DNA of 51,257 bases from an uncultured Opitutia bacterium (GTDB lineage: Bacteria; Verrucomicrobiota; Verrucomicrobiia; Opitutales; Opitutaceae), in NCBI GenBank assembly GCA_903902745.1, contig CAIUWA010000027.1, positions 1-51,257 on the forward strand. Reading direction: 5' to 3'. Shown piece by piece: positions 26,168 through 35,231 of the stretch. The translations under genes and the position numbers were made by a program. Each line of letters opens with the position of its first letter. Position 1 is the stretch's first letter. Under the pieces are notes generated by a model. That model was given only the letters and a program-made list of their open reading frames with translations. It had not been told where the DNA came from and searched no databases.

Positions 26168-28200
26168 TACCGGGCGGCACCCCATTGTTTTCCCCCTCGC
26201 GCCGGGCCCTCTTTCTTGCCGGTGGCGTCATCGTGCTCGCGGCCTTGGCGGCCTACGCCAACAGCTTTGCCGTGCCGTTCATTTTTGATGATGCGGCATC
26301 GATTGCGCAGAATCCCAGCATCCGGCATCTCGCGCGGTTGGGCGAGGTCCTCGCGGGTCCGCCTTGGGGCGCGCTGACGGTGAACGATCGGCCGTTGCTC
26401 AATCTTTCGCTGGCGTTCAACTACGCCGCGGGCGGCCTGCAGGTGGAGGGCTATCACGGCGTCAACCTAGCGATCCATGTTTTCGCGGGCCTGATCCTCT
26501 TTGGCGTGGTGCGACGCTCCTTGCGGCAGCCGCCGCTGGCGGCGCGCTGGGGCGAAGCGTCGCTCCCGCTGGCCCTGGGCGTGGCGCTGCTTTGGATTCT
26601 TCATCCCCTGCAAACCGAAGCGGTGACCTACGTGATCCAGCGGGCCGAGTCGCTGCTCGGCCTGTGCTATCTGCTCACGCTGTACACCTTCATTCGCGGG
26701 ACGGCCTCTCCCCAGCCCTGGCGGTGGTATGCCTTCTCCCTGATCTGCTGCACGCTGGGCATGATGGCCAAGGAGGTGATGGTTTCGGCTCCCCTCATGG
26801 TCCTGCTTTATGACCGCACCTTTGTCGCGGGCTCATTTGGCCGGGCCTGGCGTGAACGCGGGCGGCTCTATGCCGGATTGGGCTGCACCTGGCTCGTACT
26901 GGGCTGGCTGATGCTGGGCCCCGGTGGCCGCGGCCAGTCGGTCGGCTTTGAAAACGGCATTCCCTGGTATGACTACGCCCTCACCCAGTTCACCGTCATC
27001 ACGCGTTATCTCGGGCTCGCCCTCTGGCCATTCCCCCTCATTTTTGATCACGGCGGGGCGGTGGTGGAACATTCGATGGTGCTCATCGTGCCCTCGGTGC
27101 TCATCATTTTGACGCTGGTGGGCCTTACCGTGACGGCCCTGCGTCATCGGCCGGTCCTGGGATTTCTGGGCTGCTGGTTCTTCGGTATTCTGGCCCCCAC
27201 TTCCAGTGTGGTTCCACTGGCGGACACCATGTTCGAGCACCGGATGTATCTGCCGCTGGCGGCCGTGATCATGTTGGTCGCGGCCGGAGTTTACCGGTGG
27301 GCCGGCCGGCGAAGTCTCTGGCTATTTTTAACTCTCGCGGTGGCGGCAGGAATGCTGACGGCCAGCCGCAATGAGGATTATCGCAGCGAGATGGCCATCT
27401 GGCTGGATACCGTGGCGAAGCAACCGGACAATGCGCGCGCGTACAACAATCTGGGTTCCCTCTGGCTCGCGCGGGACAACCTGGCCGAGGCGGAGAGTTG
27501 TTTTGCGAAAGCCGTGCAGCTGCGCCCGACTTACCCCTCGGCGAACTATAACCTGGGCATCGTGCTGGCCCGCACCGGCCGGGAGTCCGCGGCCTTGGGG
27601 CATTTCCTCACGGCCATTCAAGTGGAGGAGGGCTTTGTCGACGCCCGCATCAATGCGGGCAACACCCTGCTGAAAATCGGCCGCGTTCCGGAGGCGATTC
27701 GGCAGTATGAAATCGCGCTTCGCCAGCAGCCGGAAATGCCGGACCTGCATTATGACCTGGGCTTGGCGCTGGACCAGCTCGGCCGGCCGGCCGAGGCCAT
27801 TCGTGAATATGAGGCCGCCGTGCGGCTGAATCCCGCATTTCTGCAGGCGCAGATCAAGCTGGCGGAGATCGCAGCCGGGAAGGGCGACATGACCGCAGCC
27901 GAGAAAATCTATCGCGATGCTCTTCGCCTGCAGCCCGGGCTCACCGACATCCATCTGGCACTGGGGGACCTGCTGGCCGGGACAAATCGTTTCCCGGAGG
28001 CAATAGAAGAGTACCGGAAGGCCCTGGCCGCGGAGCCGGGCAACCGGCATGCGCGCTTCAATCTCGGCAATGCATTACTGCTCACCGGCAGGATCGATGA
28101 TGCGATCGCGCAGTATGAGCGGATCCCGGATGTGCCTGGTGTGGCGGAAAATTTGCAGCAGGCCCAGGCCATGAAGGCGTCCTCCGGTCGGGCTCCATGA
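26164..28200 (+). CDS. TMTC-like multi-pass GT-C membrane protein with seven TPRs (copy 2)
   Basis: A 678-residue paralogue of the flanking genes. AAYANSFAVPFIFDDAASIAQNPSI gives the acidic loop (about 35-59, shown in one stretch only by its key FDD). LWILHPLQTEAVTYVIQRAE is the TMTC-like motif, and APLMVLLYDRTFVAGSF follows as in the other copies. About ten helices run to residue 400. Seven TPRs follow (about 415-660), each with the YNLG..L...GR..EA pattern. GTG at 26164 is the first usable start and overlaps a short upstream frame. It is more diverged in its membrane part from copies 1 and 3 than they are from each other. TPRs could hold acceptor proteins or partners on either side of the membrane. 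Confidence 0.74.
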   Translation: MIPGGTPLFSPSRRALFLAGGVIVLAALAAYANSFAVPFIFDDAASIAQNPSIRHLARLGEVLAGPPWGALTVNDRPLLNLSLAFNYAAGGLQVEGYHGVNLAIHVFAGLILFGVVRRSLRQPPLAARWGEASLPLALGVALLWILHPLQTEAVTYVIQRAESLLGLCYLLTLYTFIRGTASPQPWRWYAFSLICCTLGMMAKEVMVSAPLMVLLYDRTFVAGSFGRAWRERGRLYAGLGCTWLVLGWLMLGPGGRGQSVGFENGIPWYDYALTQFTVITRYLGLALWPFPLIFDHGGAVVEHSMVLIVPSVLIILTLVGLTVTALRHRPVLGFLGCWFFGILAPTSSVVPLADTMFEHRMYLPLAAVIMLVAAGVYRWAGRRSLWLFLTLAVAAGMLTASRNEDYRSEMAIWLDTVAKQPDNARAYNNLGSLWLARDNLAEAESCFAKAVQLRPTYPSANYNLGIVLARTGRESAALGHFLTAIQVEEGFVDARINAGNTLLKIGRVPEAIRQYEIALRQQPEMPDLHYDLGLALDQLGRPAEAIREYEAAVRLNPAFLQAQIKLAEIAAGKGDMTAAEKIYRDALRLQPGLTDIHLALGDLLAGTNRFPEAIEEYRKALAAEPGNRHARFNLGNALLLTGRIDDAIAQYERIPDVPGVAENLQQAQAMKASSGRAP

Positions 28201-28229
28201 ACCGGTCATCGCGCGGGCTGCCCCTGCTG

Positions 28230-28258
28230 TTGACTTGTCTCCCTGGGCTTCAAAACAT
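28230..28258 (+). promoter_or_regulatory. Candidate promoter for copy 3
   Basis: TTGACT at 28230-28235 and AAACAT at 28253-28258, 17 bases apart. The predicted start point falls on the GTG at 28265, so the message may be leaderless. The segment is clearly related to the one before copy 2 (26046-26075). Confidence 0.45.
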
Positions 28259-28264
28259 CCGCGA

Positions 28265-30382
28265 GTGAACCCCGGGAAACGAGCCTCCGTGCTGGCCGTG
28301 CTGGTCATTGGCGCCGCGGCTTTGGCTGCGTACGCAAACACGTTCCGCGCCCCGTTCACCTTCGACGACGTTTCGTCGATCTTCGACAACCCCACCATCC
28401 GCCGGCTCTGGCCACCCGGCGAGGCGCTGTCACCGCCGGGCGGCTGGGGATTTACGGTGAGTGGCCGGCCGCTGCTTAATTATTCGCTGGCGGTGAACTA
28501 TGCCGTCAGTGGGTACGAGGTCTGGAGCTACCACGCGCTCAACCTCGTGATCCATCTCCTGGCCGGACTGACTTTGTTTGGCGTGATGCGGCGCACGTTC
28601 ACCCGTCCCTTGCTGGCGTCCCGGTTCGGAGAGCCGGCCTGGCCCCTGGCCCTCGTGATCGCCGCGATCTGGACGGTGCACCCGCTGCAGACCGAGGCGG
28701 TCACCTACGTCATCCAGCGCGCGGAATCATTGATGGGGCTGTTTTTTCTCCTGACGCTTTATGGCTTTGTCCGGTCGGTGGATTCGCCCACGCCCCGCCG
28801 ATGGCAGGCGGTCTCGGTCATGGCCTGCCTGCTGGGAGTCGGCACCAAGGAGATTGCCGCCCTGGCGCCGGTTCTCGTGTTCCTCTATGACCGGACCTTT
28901 GTCAGCGGCAGTTTTGTCGAGGCCTGGCGGCGGCATCGCGGGCAGCATCTCTCGCTCGTGGCGACCTGGCTGCCGTTGCTCTGGCTGCTGGCGGGCACCG
29001 GGGGTGATCGTGGAGGCACCTTCCATTTTTCCGACGGCGCGATGTGGGTGGGGCACGGTCTGACGCAGTTCGAGGCGGTCACCCGCTATGTCGGTCTGGC
29101 GTTCTGGCCACACCCGCTCGTGTTCGATTACGGCGAAATTCCGCCGCCGCGTCTGGGCGCGGCTCTGCCTTGGGCGCTGCCGGTTCTCGGGCTCGGTGGG
29201 GCCACGCTGGTGGCGTTGTGGCGCCGGCCGGTCATCGGGTTTCTAGGCGCCTGGTTTTTTGTGATTCTCGCCCCGACCAGCCTCCTCCCGGCCACGCTCC
29301 AGATCATCGTGGAGCATCGCATGTACCTGCCGCTCGCGGCGGTTCTGGCGTTTGCGTTTGGGGCTGCAGCCAGCTGGTTCGGGTGGCGGGCGGTGACAGT
29401 TGCCGGAGCGTTCCTCGCCGTCGCGGCGGTTGGGCTGACGTTGCAGCGGAATGAGGTCTACCGGTCCGGACAGGCCTTGTGGGAGGACACCGTGGCGAAG
29501 CGGCCGGAAAACGCCCGGGCCCTCAACAATCTCGGGCTCACCTATTATAACCTTGGTCGGGTCGCCGACTCGATCGGGCTCTATGAGAAATCGCGGCGCC
29601 TTGATCCCACCGTAGCCAACACGCACTACAACCTGGGTCTCGCGCTGATGAGCTCGGGCCGGGTTTCCGAGGCGGTGGCGCCATTCGAAGAGGCGGTGCG
29701 GATCATACCGTACTTCTTCAAGGCGCATTTGAACCTCGGAACCATCCTGATGCAGCTCGGCCGGGAGCCGGAGGCGGTCGCCCACTTCGCGGAGGCGCTG
29801 CGATACGACGCCGCTCCGGCAGAGGTTTATTTCCAATACGGGTTGATCCTGGCTGAACTCAAGCGCTGGGACCAGGCTGCCGAACAATACGCCAAGGCGG
29901 TGCAGATCGATCCCGGTTACGCGGAGGCGCAGAGCAACTGGGGCACCGCGCTGCTTCGCTTGAATGCGGGGGCCGCCGCCCTGGAGCATTTCAACGCGGC
30001 CGTCCGCCTGAAGCCGGATTCGCCGGATGTGCATTTCAACCTCGGGCTGGCGCTGGCATCGCTGGGCCGCCAGGCCGAGGCCGCGGCGCAATACAGGGAA
30101 GCCATCCGGCTGAACCCGGACCACGCCGATGCCCACCTCAACCTCGGCATCACCCTGGGACAAACCGGGCAGCTCCCGGAGGCGATCGTTCATTTGCAGC
30201 AGGCCGTGCGGCTGCGCCCAAACGACGTTCGGGTGCAGTATAACACCGGATACGCCTTGGTGACGGCCGGTCGCGGCCCCGAGGCGCGACCCTACTTTGA
30301 GAAAGTGCTCCGCCTGCAGCCGGCCAATACCGCGGCCCGCGACATGTTGCGTCAATTGGGTGAGCCCACCCCGGCTCCTTGA
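28265..30382 (+). CDS. TMTC-like multi-pass GT-C membrane protein with eight or more TPRs (copy 3)
   Basis: A 705-residue protein starting at GTG 28265 (MNPGKRASVLAVLV). It shows FTFDDVSSIFDNPTI, IWTVHPLQTEAVTYVIQRAE and LYDRTFVSGSF, as in copies 1 and 2. Over the membrane region it is strikingly close to copy 1, with shared runs such as LLGVGTKE, AMWVGHGLTQFEAV and RYVGLAFWPHPLVFDYGEIPPP. The C-terminal half has at least eight TPRs (HYNLGLAL, HLNLGTIL, HFNLGLAL, HLNLGITL and so on). A start at 28235 would lie within the candidate promoter and is rejected. The gene ends 23 bases before the convergent STT3-like gene. Function inferred: membrane glycosyltransferase. Confidence 0.76.
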   Translation: MNPGKRASVLAVLVIGAAALAAYANTFRAPFTFDDVSSIFDNPTIRRLWPPGEALSPPGGWGFTVSGRPLLNYSLAVNYAVSGYEVWSYHALNLVIHLLAGLTLFGVMRRTFTRPLLASRFGEPAWPLALVIAAIWTVHPLQTEAVTYVIQRAESLMGLFFLLTLYGFVRSVDSPTPRRWQAVSVMACLLGVGTKEIAALAPVLVFLYDRTFVSGSFVEAWRRHRGQHLSLVATWLPLLWLLAGTGGDRGGTFHFSDGAMWVGHGLTQFEAVTRYVGLAFWPHPLVFDYGEIPPPRLGAALPWALPVLGLGGATLVALWRRPVIGFLGAWFFVILAPTSLLPATLQIIVEHRMYLPLAAVLAFAFGAAASWFGWRAVTVAGAFLAVAAVGLTLQRNEVYRSGQALWEDTVAKRPENARALNNLGLTYYNLGRVADSIGLYEKSRRLDPTVANTHYNLGLALMSSGRVSEAVAPFEEAVRIIPYFFKAHLNLGTILMQLGREPEAVAHFAEALRYDAAPAEVYFQYGLILAELKRWDQAAEQYAKAVQIDPGYAEAQSNWGTALLRLNAGAAALEHFNAAVRLKPDSPDVHFNLGLALASLGRQAEAAAQYREAIRLNPDHADAHLNLGITLGQTGQLPEAIVHLQQAVRLRPNDVRVQYNTGYALVTAGRGPEARPYFEKVLRLQPANTAARDMLRQLGEPTPAP

Positions 30383-30405
30383 ATCACTGGACGGCGTCGG
30401 GGATC

Positions 30406-32928
30406 TTATTTCCGCCGGATGGGAGGCACGAGGCGCTCCGCCAGCCGTTTCAACGCCGGGTCGGGCAGGTCGACGCCAAGTCCGTCGCAGAGCGAGAGCA
30501 GATCGGAAAGGGTGCCGGGCGTCAGGTGCCGCAGGCTGCGTTCGTCCACTTTTTTAACGCCCAACCGCAGTTGCTCCCGCGCGAGTTCCATCTGCTGGGC
30601 GACCGCCAGCACCACGACGAGGTGAATATGATCATCCAAAGGCAGGGAAGGTGCCTGCCGCAGCCGGGCCATGACCCCGGCCATGGCGGTAGAAAAACCG
30701 GCCGGGTCCTGACGGCGCGATTCGAGACCCGCGAGCATCACGTTGGCCGCCAGATCGTTTCCAAATCTCGCCAGCATGGGGGCGAGCTGATTGCCAGGAT
30801 CCGGCTTGCCGGTCTCGAGATAGTAATTCGCGGCGTGGGCCGCCGCTTCCGGCAGAGTCTGATCGGGCACGACTTCCCAGATGCGGACCTGCTGGCCTTC
30901 CAAGGCGCTGTGTGCCGGCAGGGTGAACGGAATCGCCCGCAGCCAGGGCGGCGGCACGGCCGAGGCCAGCAGGTTGACCATGAAGGCATCCGTGGGAAGC
31001 AAGGCGGTGTCCGGCAGGCCGCGCGACAGCTTCACCAGGCCGATTTCAAAGGCGTCCCAGGAAAAAAATACAAAGTGGGTGACGCCAAGACGCCGGACCA
31101 GCTCATGGGCGGCCTCGGCGGAGGGCGCCGCAAAGAGTGCCGCCGCATGCCGCAGGCCTTCGGCATTTTCCCAATAGAGGGTGCCCAGACCGGCGAGCCC
31201 ACCCTGCGAAACCAGCAGGGTGGTGCCCGAGGGCGAGGAGGCGACCACGACCGGATCTTGGCCTGCGCGCTGCCGCAGCCAGTGGGCCACGTCGCGCTGC
31301 GCGAGGTTCCGGATCTCCGCCGTGGTGAACTCCGTTCCCACCGACATCTGGCGGCCGGCCTCAACTATGCCCGGCACGAGCAGGAGCCCGCAAGCGGCGG
31401 CCCAGGCAAGGATCACCGGGCGTTTTTTTTCACCCTGCGCTTCAAGGAGGCGAAAGAAGACCGCAATCAGTGGCACCGATAGGGCGTAGGCCAGGCCCAA
31501 CCAGCGGATCTGGTTCCAGCCCTGGATCCAGCCCAGCACCGCCGGGCAGAACGCAAGCACGAGATGGGCCTTCGCCTCCGACCCGGTGGACCGGCGCAGA
31601 ATCATCACCAGGGCGGGAACCAGCAGCAGGACAGGCAGGCATAACGCCGCAAAATTCCAGGACAACCCATGGGAGGAGTAAAGCCGCCGCAGGCTCTGGA
31701 ATTCCGAGATGTAGCGGGTATGGAGTTGCCACACGAACGGATCAGCCACGGTGAAGGTTTTCGCCGCCGTAGCGAGAATGATGGCCGGCAACACCGTGAC
31801 CGAGGCCGCAGCGAGCGCCCCGAGGGCCCAGTCACGGCGGGACAGTGCCCGCAGGCCGCCACGGGCGGACACGGCCAGCCGGAGCAGCTCACCGCCACCA
31901 ATCCACGCGACCGCATACAGTGGATGATTGACCTCGAGGCGCAGGCCGAAATGCAACGGAAAGTATTCGATCAGATAGGCCATGACACTCACGCCACCTC
32001 CGACCAGGCCCCAGAGGCGGAAAAGTCCCGGATCGCGCATCCAGGTGAGAGGCTGCGCCTGGTTGCGCCCAATCCAGCTGGCCGCCAGCACGCCCAGCCC
32101 AAGGCCGATCAACACGGGGACCAAGGTGGCCGCGCTGATCCACAAGCCGACGCCCCCGGCCAAGGCGGATCCGGCAAACCACCATTGGGCGGCGCGCCGT
32201 TCCCGGGCATCGGCGATGGACGCGTCCGGCGCCATGGCAGGCGCGCCCGGCCCGGATCTCCCGGAACCACCAGCAGTGCGGAGGGAACCCGCCGCCATCA
32301 GCAGCACGGTAAACATGCTGCAAATGTTCACCAGTCCATGATGATCCGTGCGCCCCGGCAGAAAATCGGTGTAGAACGGGAACATCGCCACGGCGCCGAT
32401 CGTAACGACGGCTCCCGCGACGACGGAAAATCTTCGGTTCAACAAGGGGAGGAGGCCAAGCAGCCACAAGCCGAACATGACGACCCCGGAGATCAGCGTC
32501 GCCCGCTCGACCGAGATGCCGATGGGCCGCCCCGTCACGAGGTGGTCGATCCAGGCCAGAAATGCCAGCCACCAGTGCAACGGGGCCGCCCAGTGCACTT
32601 CGCGTCCCTGCGGCACATTGTCATATTCTACCCGGCGAACGCGCCAATCGCCTTGGGCGATCATCGCCTGGGTTTGCATCACCCAGTGGGCGGTGTCCTC
32701 GTCTGCCTCCGGCAACAGCATGGACCTCATGCCCTGTTCATACCCGGTGGGCGATTGTGCATCGATGGCCGGCGGATCCACCGTGACGCCGTAGCTTGCG
32801 GTCACCTGCAGGATGTGCCGGCTGCGCGCGACCGTGTCCCAGATCAGAAAGCCCATCACGACCAGCGGCACGACCAGCCGCAGGAGCCAGGAGGATCTGC
32901 CAGGCAACGCGTCGCGGTTTCCGGTCAT
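30406..32928 (-). CDS. STT3/AglB-like GT-C membrane protein
   Basis: An 840-residue protein with a first helix (about 15-33), a large acidic external loop with DEDTAHWVMQTQ (77-88) and VHWAAPLHWWLAF (111-123), then a GRTDHHG motif (192-198). About 12 helices run to residue 530, followed by a soluble C-terminal domain of about 300 residues. The order (acidic first loop, catalytic-looking D-x-x-H segment, multi-pass region, C-terminal soluble domain) resembles the STT3/PglB/AglB oligosaccharyltransferases, but the WWDYG-type motif of true STT3 is not seen. It may therefore transfer another sugar. It is transcribed toward the three TMTC-like genes. ATG at 32928 follows a GGGGA stretch. Confidence 0.62.
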   Translation of the reverse strand: MTGNRDALPGRSSWLLRLVVPLVVMGFLIWDTVARSRHILQVTASYGVTVDPPAIDAQSPTGYEQGMRSMLLPEADEDTAHWVMQTQAMIAQGDWRVRRVEYDNVPQGREVHWAAPLHWWLAFLAWIDHLVTGRPIGISVERATLISGVVMFGLWLLGLLPLLNRRFSVVAGAVVTIGAVAMFPFYTDFLPGRTDHHGLVNICSMFTVLLMAAGSLRTAGGSGRSGPGAPAMAPDASIADARERRAAQWWFAGSALAGGVGLWISAATLVPVLIGLGLGVLAASWIGRNQAQPLTWMRDPGLFRLWGLVGGGVSVMAYLIEYFPLHFGLRLEVNHPLYAVAWIGGGELLRLAVSARGGLRALSRRDWALGALAAASVTVLPAIILATAAKTFTVADPFVWQLHTRYISEFQSLRRLYSSHGLSWNFAALCLPVLLLVPALVMILRRSTGSEAKAHLVLAFCPAVLGWIQGWNQIRWLGLAYALSVPLIAVFFRLLEAQGEKKRPVILAWAAACGLLLVPGIVEAGRQMSVGTEFTTAEIRNLAQRDVAHWLRQRAGQDPVVVASSPSGTTLLVSQGGLAGLGTLYWENAEGLRHAAALFAAPSAEAAHELVRRLGVTHFVFFSWDAFEIGLVKLSRGLPDTALLPTDAFMVNLLASAVPPPWLRAIPFTLPAHSALEGQQVRIWEVVPDQTLPEAAAHAANYYLETGKPDPGNQLAPMLARFGNDLAANVMLAGLESRRQDPAGFSTAMAGVMARLRQAPSLPLDDHIHLVVVLAVAQQMELAREQLRLGVKKVDERSLRHLTPGTLSDLLSLCDGLGVDLPDPALKRLAERLVPPIRRK

Positions 32929-33032
32929 TCCCCATAGATGCTACCGCCCCTCGGCCGCAGTCAATCAAGCTTCCTCCGGCGCCTTTGGTTCACCGACCGG
33001 CTCCGGGCGACGGGCCGTCCGCCCCGCAGCTT

Positions 33033-33061
33033 TTGACCTTTGCCCCGGTCGTACGAATATC
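33033..33061 (+). promoter_or_regulatory. Candidate promoter of the symporter operon
   Basis: TTGACC (33033-33038), 17 bases, AATATC (33056-33061), of the same type as the promoters before TMTC-like copies 2 and 3. This would leave a 5' leader of about 130 bases. A second TTTTGACC word lies at 33098-33105. The interval 32929-33200 holds no gene. Confidence 0.35.
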
Positions 33062-33200
33062 TCCTTTACCCTCCGGGCGGGTCGTCTTGGCTTGTTGTTT
33101 TGACCGGTATCCCGACGATGACTTGGGCCATTGGCTTTGTCCGGATTGATCCAGCCCAAGCAGCACTTACCCCGCGCCTCCCTCCCCAACCCCCTCAGCA

Positions 33201-35231
33201 ATGATCTACGGAAGCCTCCATTTCATCGACCTCGCCATCATCCTGCTTTACCTCGGGGCGGTGGTTTACATCGGCCTGCGCGCGGCCAAGGGCACGAATT
33301 CGGAGGAGAGTTTTTTCCTCGCGGGGCGCAAGCTCGGCAAGCTCTACCAGTTCTTCCTCAATTTCGGCAACGCCACCGAGCCGCAGGGCGCGGTGAGCAC
33401 GGCGAGCTTTGTCTACCAGCAGGGCGCGCCGGGTTCCTGGCTCTCGTTTCAAACCGTGTTCATGAACCCGTACTTCTGGTTCATGAATGTCTGGTTCCGC
33501 CGCGTCCGCCTGACGACCCTCGCCGACTTGTTCGAGGACCGCTTCGCGAGCCGGGGCCTGAGCATGTTCTACGCGCTGTTCCAGATCCTCGTGGCCTGCG
33601 TCTTTCTCGGCTTCGGCAATGTCACCGCCTACAAGATCGCCTCCTCGCTCGTGGTGAAGCCCGAGGCCACTTGGACGGCATCGGATCGCGCCTCGATCGA
33701 GGGCTACCGCGACCTGAAGCAGCTGGAGAAAAGCTTCGCCGCCGGCACGCTCGCGGCGGACGCCAAACCGCAGCTGGATCTGCTGCGCGACCGCAACGCC
33801 CGCGGCGAATTGCACAGTTACATCACGGTGCTCAGTGACGTGACATTCTACACGGTCTTTTCCATCATTGTCGGAACCTACATCGTGCTCGGCGGCATGG
33901 CGGCGGCCGCGGTCAACGAGGGTCTGCAGAGCATCCTGATCATTGTGTTTTCGGCCCTCCTCATTCCGACGGGCCTGCATGCGATCGGTGGCTGGCATGC
34001 GCTCAGCCAGAAGGTTCCGGCCCGGATGTTCGACCTGCTGGGGGCAAGCGGCACGGACCAGTTCTCCCTCTGGGCGCTCGGCGGCATCCTGCTGGTGAGC
34101 ATTGTCCAGAATGCCGGGCTGAGCCACAATATGGGCATCTGCGGCTCGGCCAAGAATGAGTTCGCCGCCCGCACCGGCGTGTCGGGCAATTATCTCAAGC
34201 GGCTCATGATCATCATGTGGGCTTTTGCCGGCCTGATCGCGGTGGCCCTGTTCGGCACCGGTGGCCTCTCGGACCCGGACGCGGCCTGGGGCGCGATGTC
34301 CAACCAACTGCTCGGACCGGGGCTGATTGGCCTGATGCTCGCCGGCGTGCTGGCCGGCACGATGTCCACCCTCGCGGCCAAGGCGCTGGCGATCTCATCG
34401 CTGTTTGTGCGCAATGTATTCCGGCAGATCTGGCCCGGCATCACGCAGCAGCAAGGTGTCTTCTATGCACGCTGCACGATCGTGGCCATTCTGGCTCTCG
34501 GCACGCTCGCCGCCCTGCAGATGGGCAGCTTTTTCTCGATCATCAATATCGTGCTCACCGTTAACATTCCCTTTGGTGCGGCCGTGCTGATGACTTACTG
34601 GTGGAGGCGGACTACGGCCCCCGCCGTATGGTGCTGCGTCATCCTTTCGACGCTGGCGGTCATCGTCGTCCCCTGGACCGCCTCGAAGATTCCGGCGCTG
34701 GCGACGAATCCGGCCCTCACCCAGATGAGTACGAAGGCCGGGACGGGGGTTTATTTTGGATCGGTGGTCCACCAGCGCGAGAATGACCTCTCCAGCCCGC
34801 TCGTCGCGAAGAGCGGCCTCAACCGGTTCAACTTTGAGGCCTGGGCTTTGGGCAAGGCGGGCCTCGACGTGACGTCGCTCACGCCGAACCAGCGGTTGAC
34901 GGCCCAGCTTTTCTCCGACGGGCTTTTCCCGTTCGTGGTCATCATCCTCGTCAGTCTCGTGACCCGGCATGCCGATCCGGCGCGCGTCGCGGTGTTCTAT
35001 GGCAAGATGAAGACCCCGGTCGGTGCGACTCCGGAACTCGAGGCGGCCGCGATGGCGGAGACCGTGCGCAATCCGATGCGTTTTGAGCACACCAAGCTGG
35101 TGCCCTCCTCCAATTGGGAATTTTGCAAATGGGACCGGGTCGACGGAATTGGTTTCGTCATCTGCGTCGCCTTGTCGGCCGTGATCATCGGCATTTTCAT
35201 CGGCGCGCTGCGGATGGCTGCTGCCGGATGA
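33201..35231 (+). CDS. Sodium:solute symporter (SSS family)
   Basis: A 676-residue permease with about 13-14 helices. The N-terminus FIDLAIILLYLGAVVYIGLRAAKG and EESFFLAGRKLG are typical of SSS proteins, as are NFGNATEPQG in helix 1-2 and LAGVLAGTMSTLAAKALAISSLFV near the middle. Two long soluble insertions (about 150-200 and 500-570) make it larger than the ~500-residue average. It brings in a sugar or other organic solute with sodium. It overlaps the oxidoreductase gene by 4 nt (ATGA) and is followed by L-rhamnose mutarotase, so a deoxy-sugar or uronate-type substrate is plausible but not shown. Confidence 0.88.
   Translation: MIYGSLHFIDLAIILLYLGAVVYIGLRAAKGTNSEESFFLAGRKLGKLYQFFLNFGNATEPQGAVSTASFVYQQGAPGSWLSFQTVFMNPYFWFMNVWFRRVRLTTLADLFEDRFASRGLSMFYALFQILVACVFLGFGNVTAYKIASSLVVKPEATWTASDRASIEGYRDLKQLEKSFAAGTLAADAKPQLDLLRDRNARGELHSYITVLSDVTFYTVFSIIVGTYIVLGGMAAAAVNEGLQSILIIVFSALLIPTGLHAIGGWHALSQKVPARMFDLLGASGTDQFSLWALGGILLVSIVQNAGLSHNMGICGSAKNEFAARTGVSGNYLKRLMIIMWAFAGLIAVALFGTGGLSDPDAAWGAMSNQLLGPGLIGLMLAGVLAGTMSTLAAKALAISSLFVRNVFRQIWPGITQQQGVFYARCTIVAILALGTLAALQMGSFFSIINIVLTVNIPFGAAVLMTYWWRRTTAPAVWCCVILSTLAVIVVPWTASKIPALATNPALTQMSTKAGTGVYFGSVVHQRENDLSSPLVAKSGLNRFNFEAWALGKAGLDVTSLTPNQRLTAQLFSDGLFPFVVIILVSLVTRHADPARVAVFYGKMKTPVGATPELEAAAMAETVRNPMRFEHTKLVPSSNWEFCKWDRVDGIGFVICVALSAVIIGIFIGALRMAAAG

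Noticed and set aside
28235-28264. Upstream start for TMTC-like copy 3
   Set aside because: It would lie within the candidate promoter, and GTG 28265 gives an N-terminus matching the short frame before copy 2.
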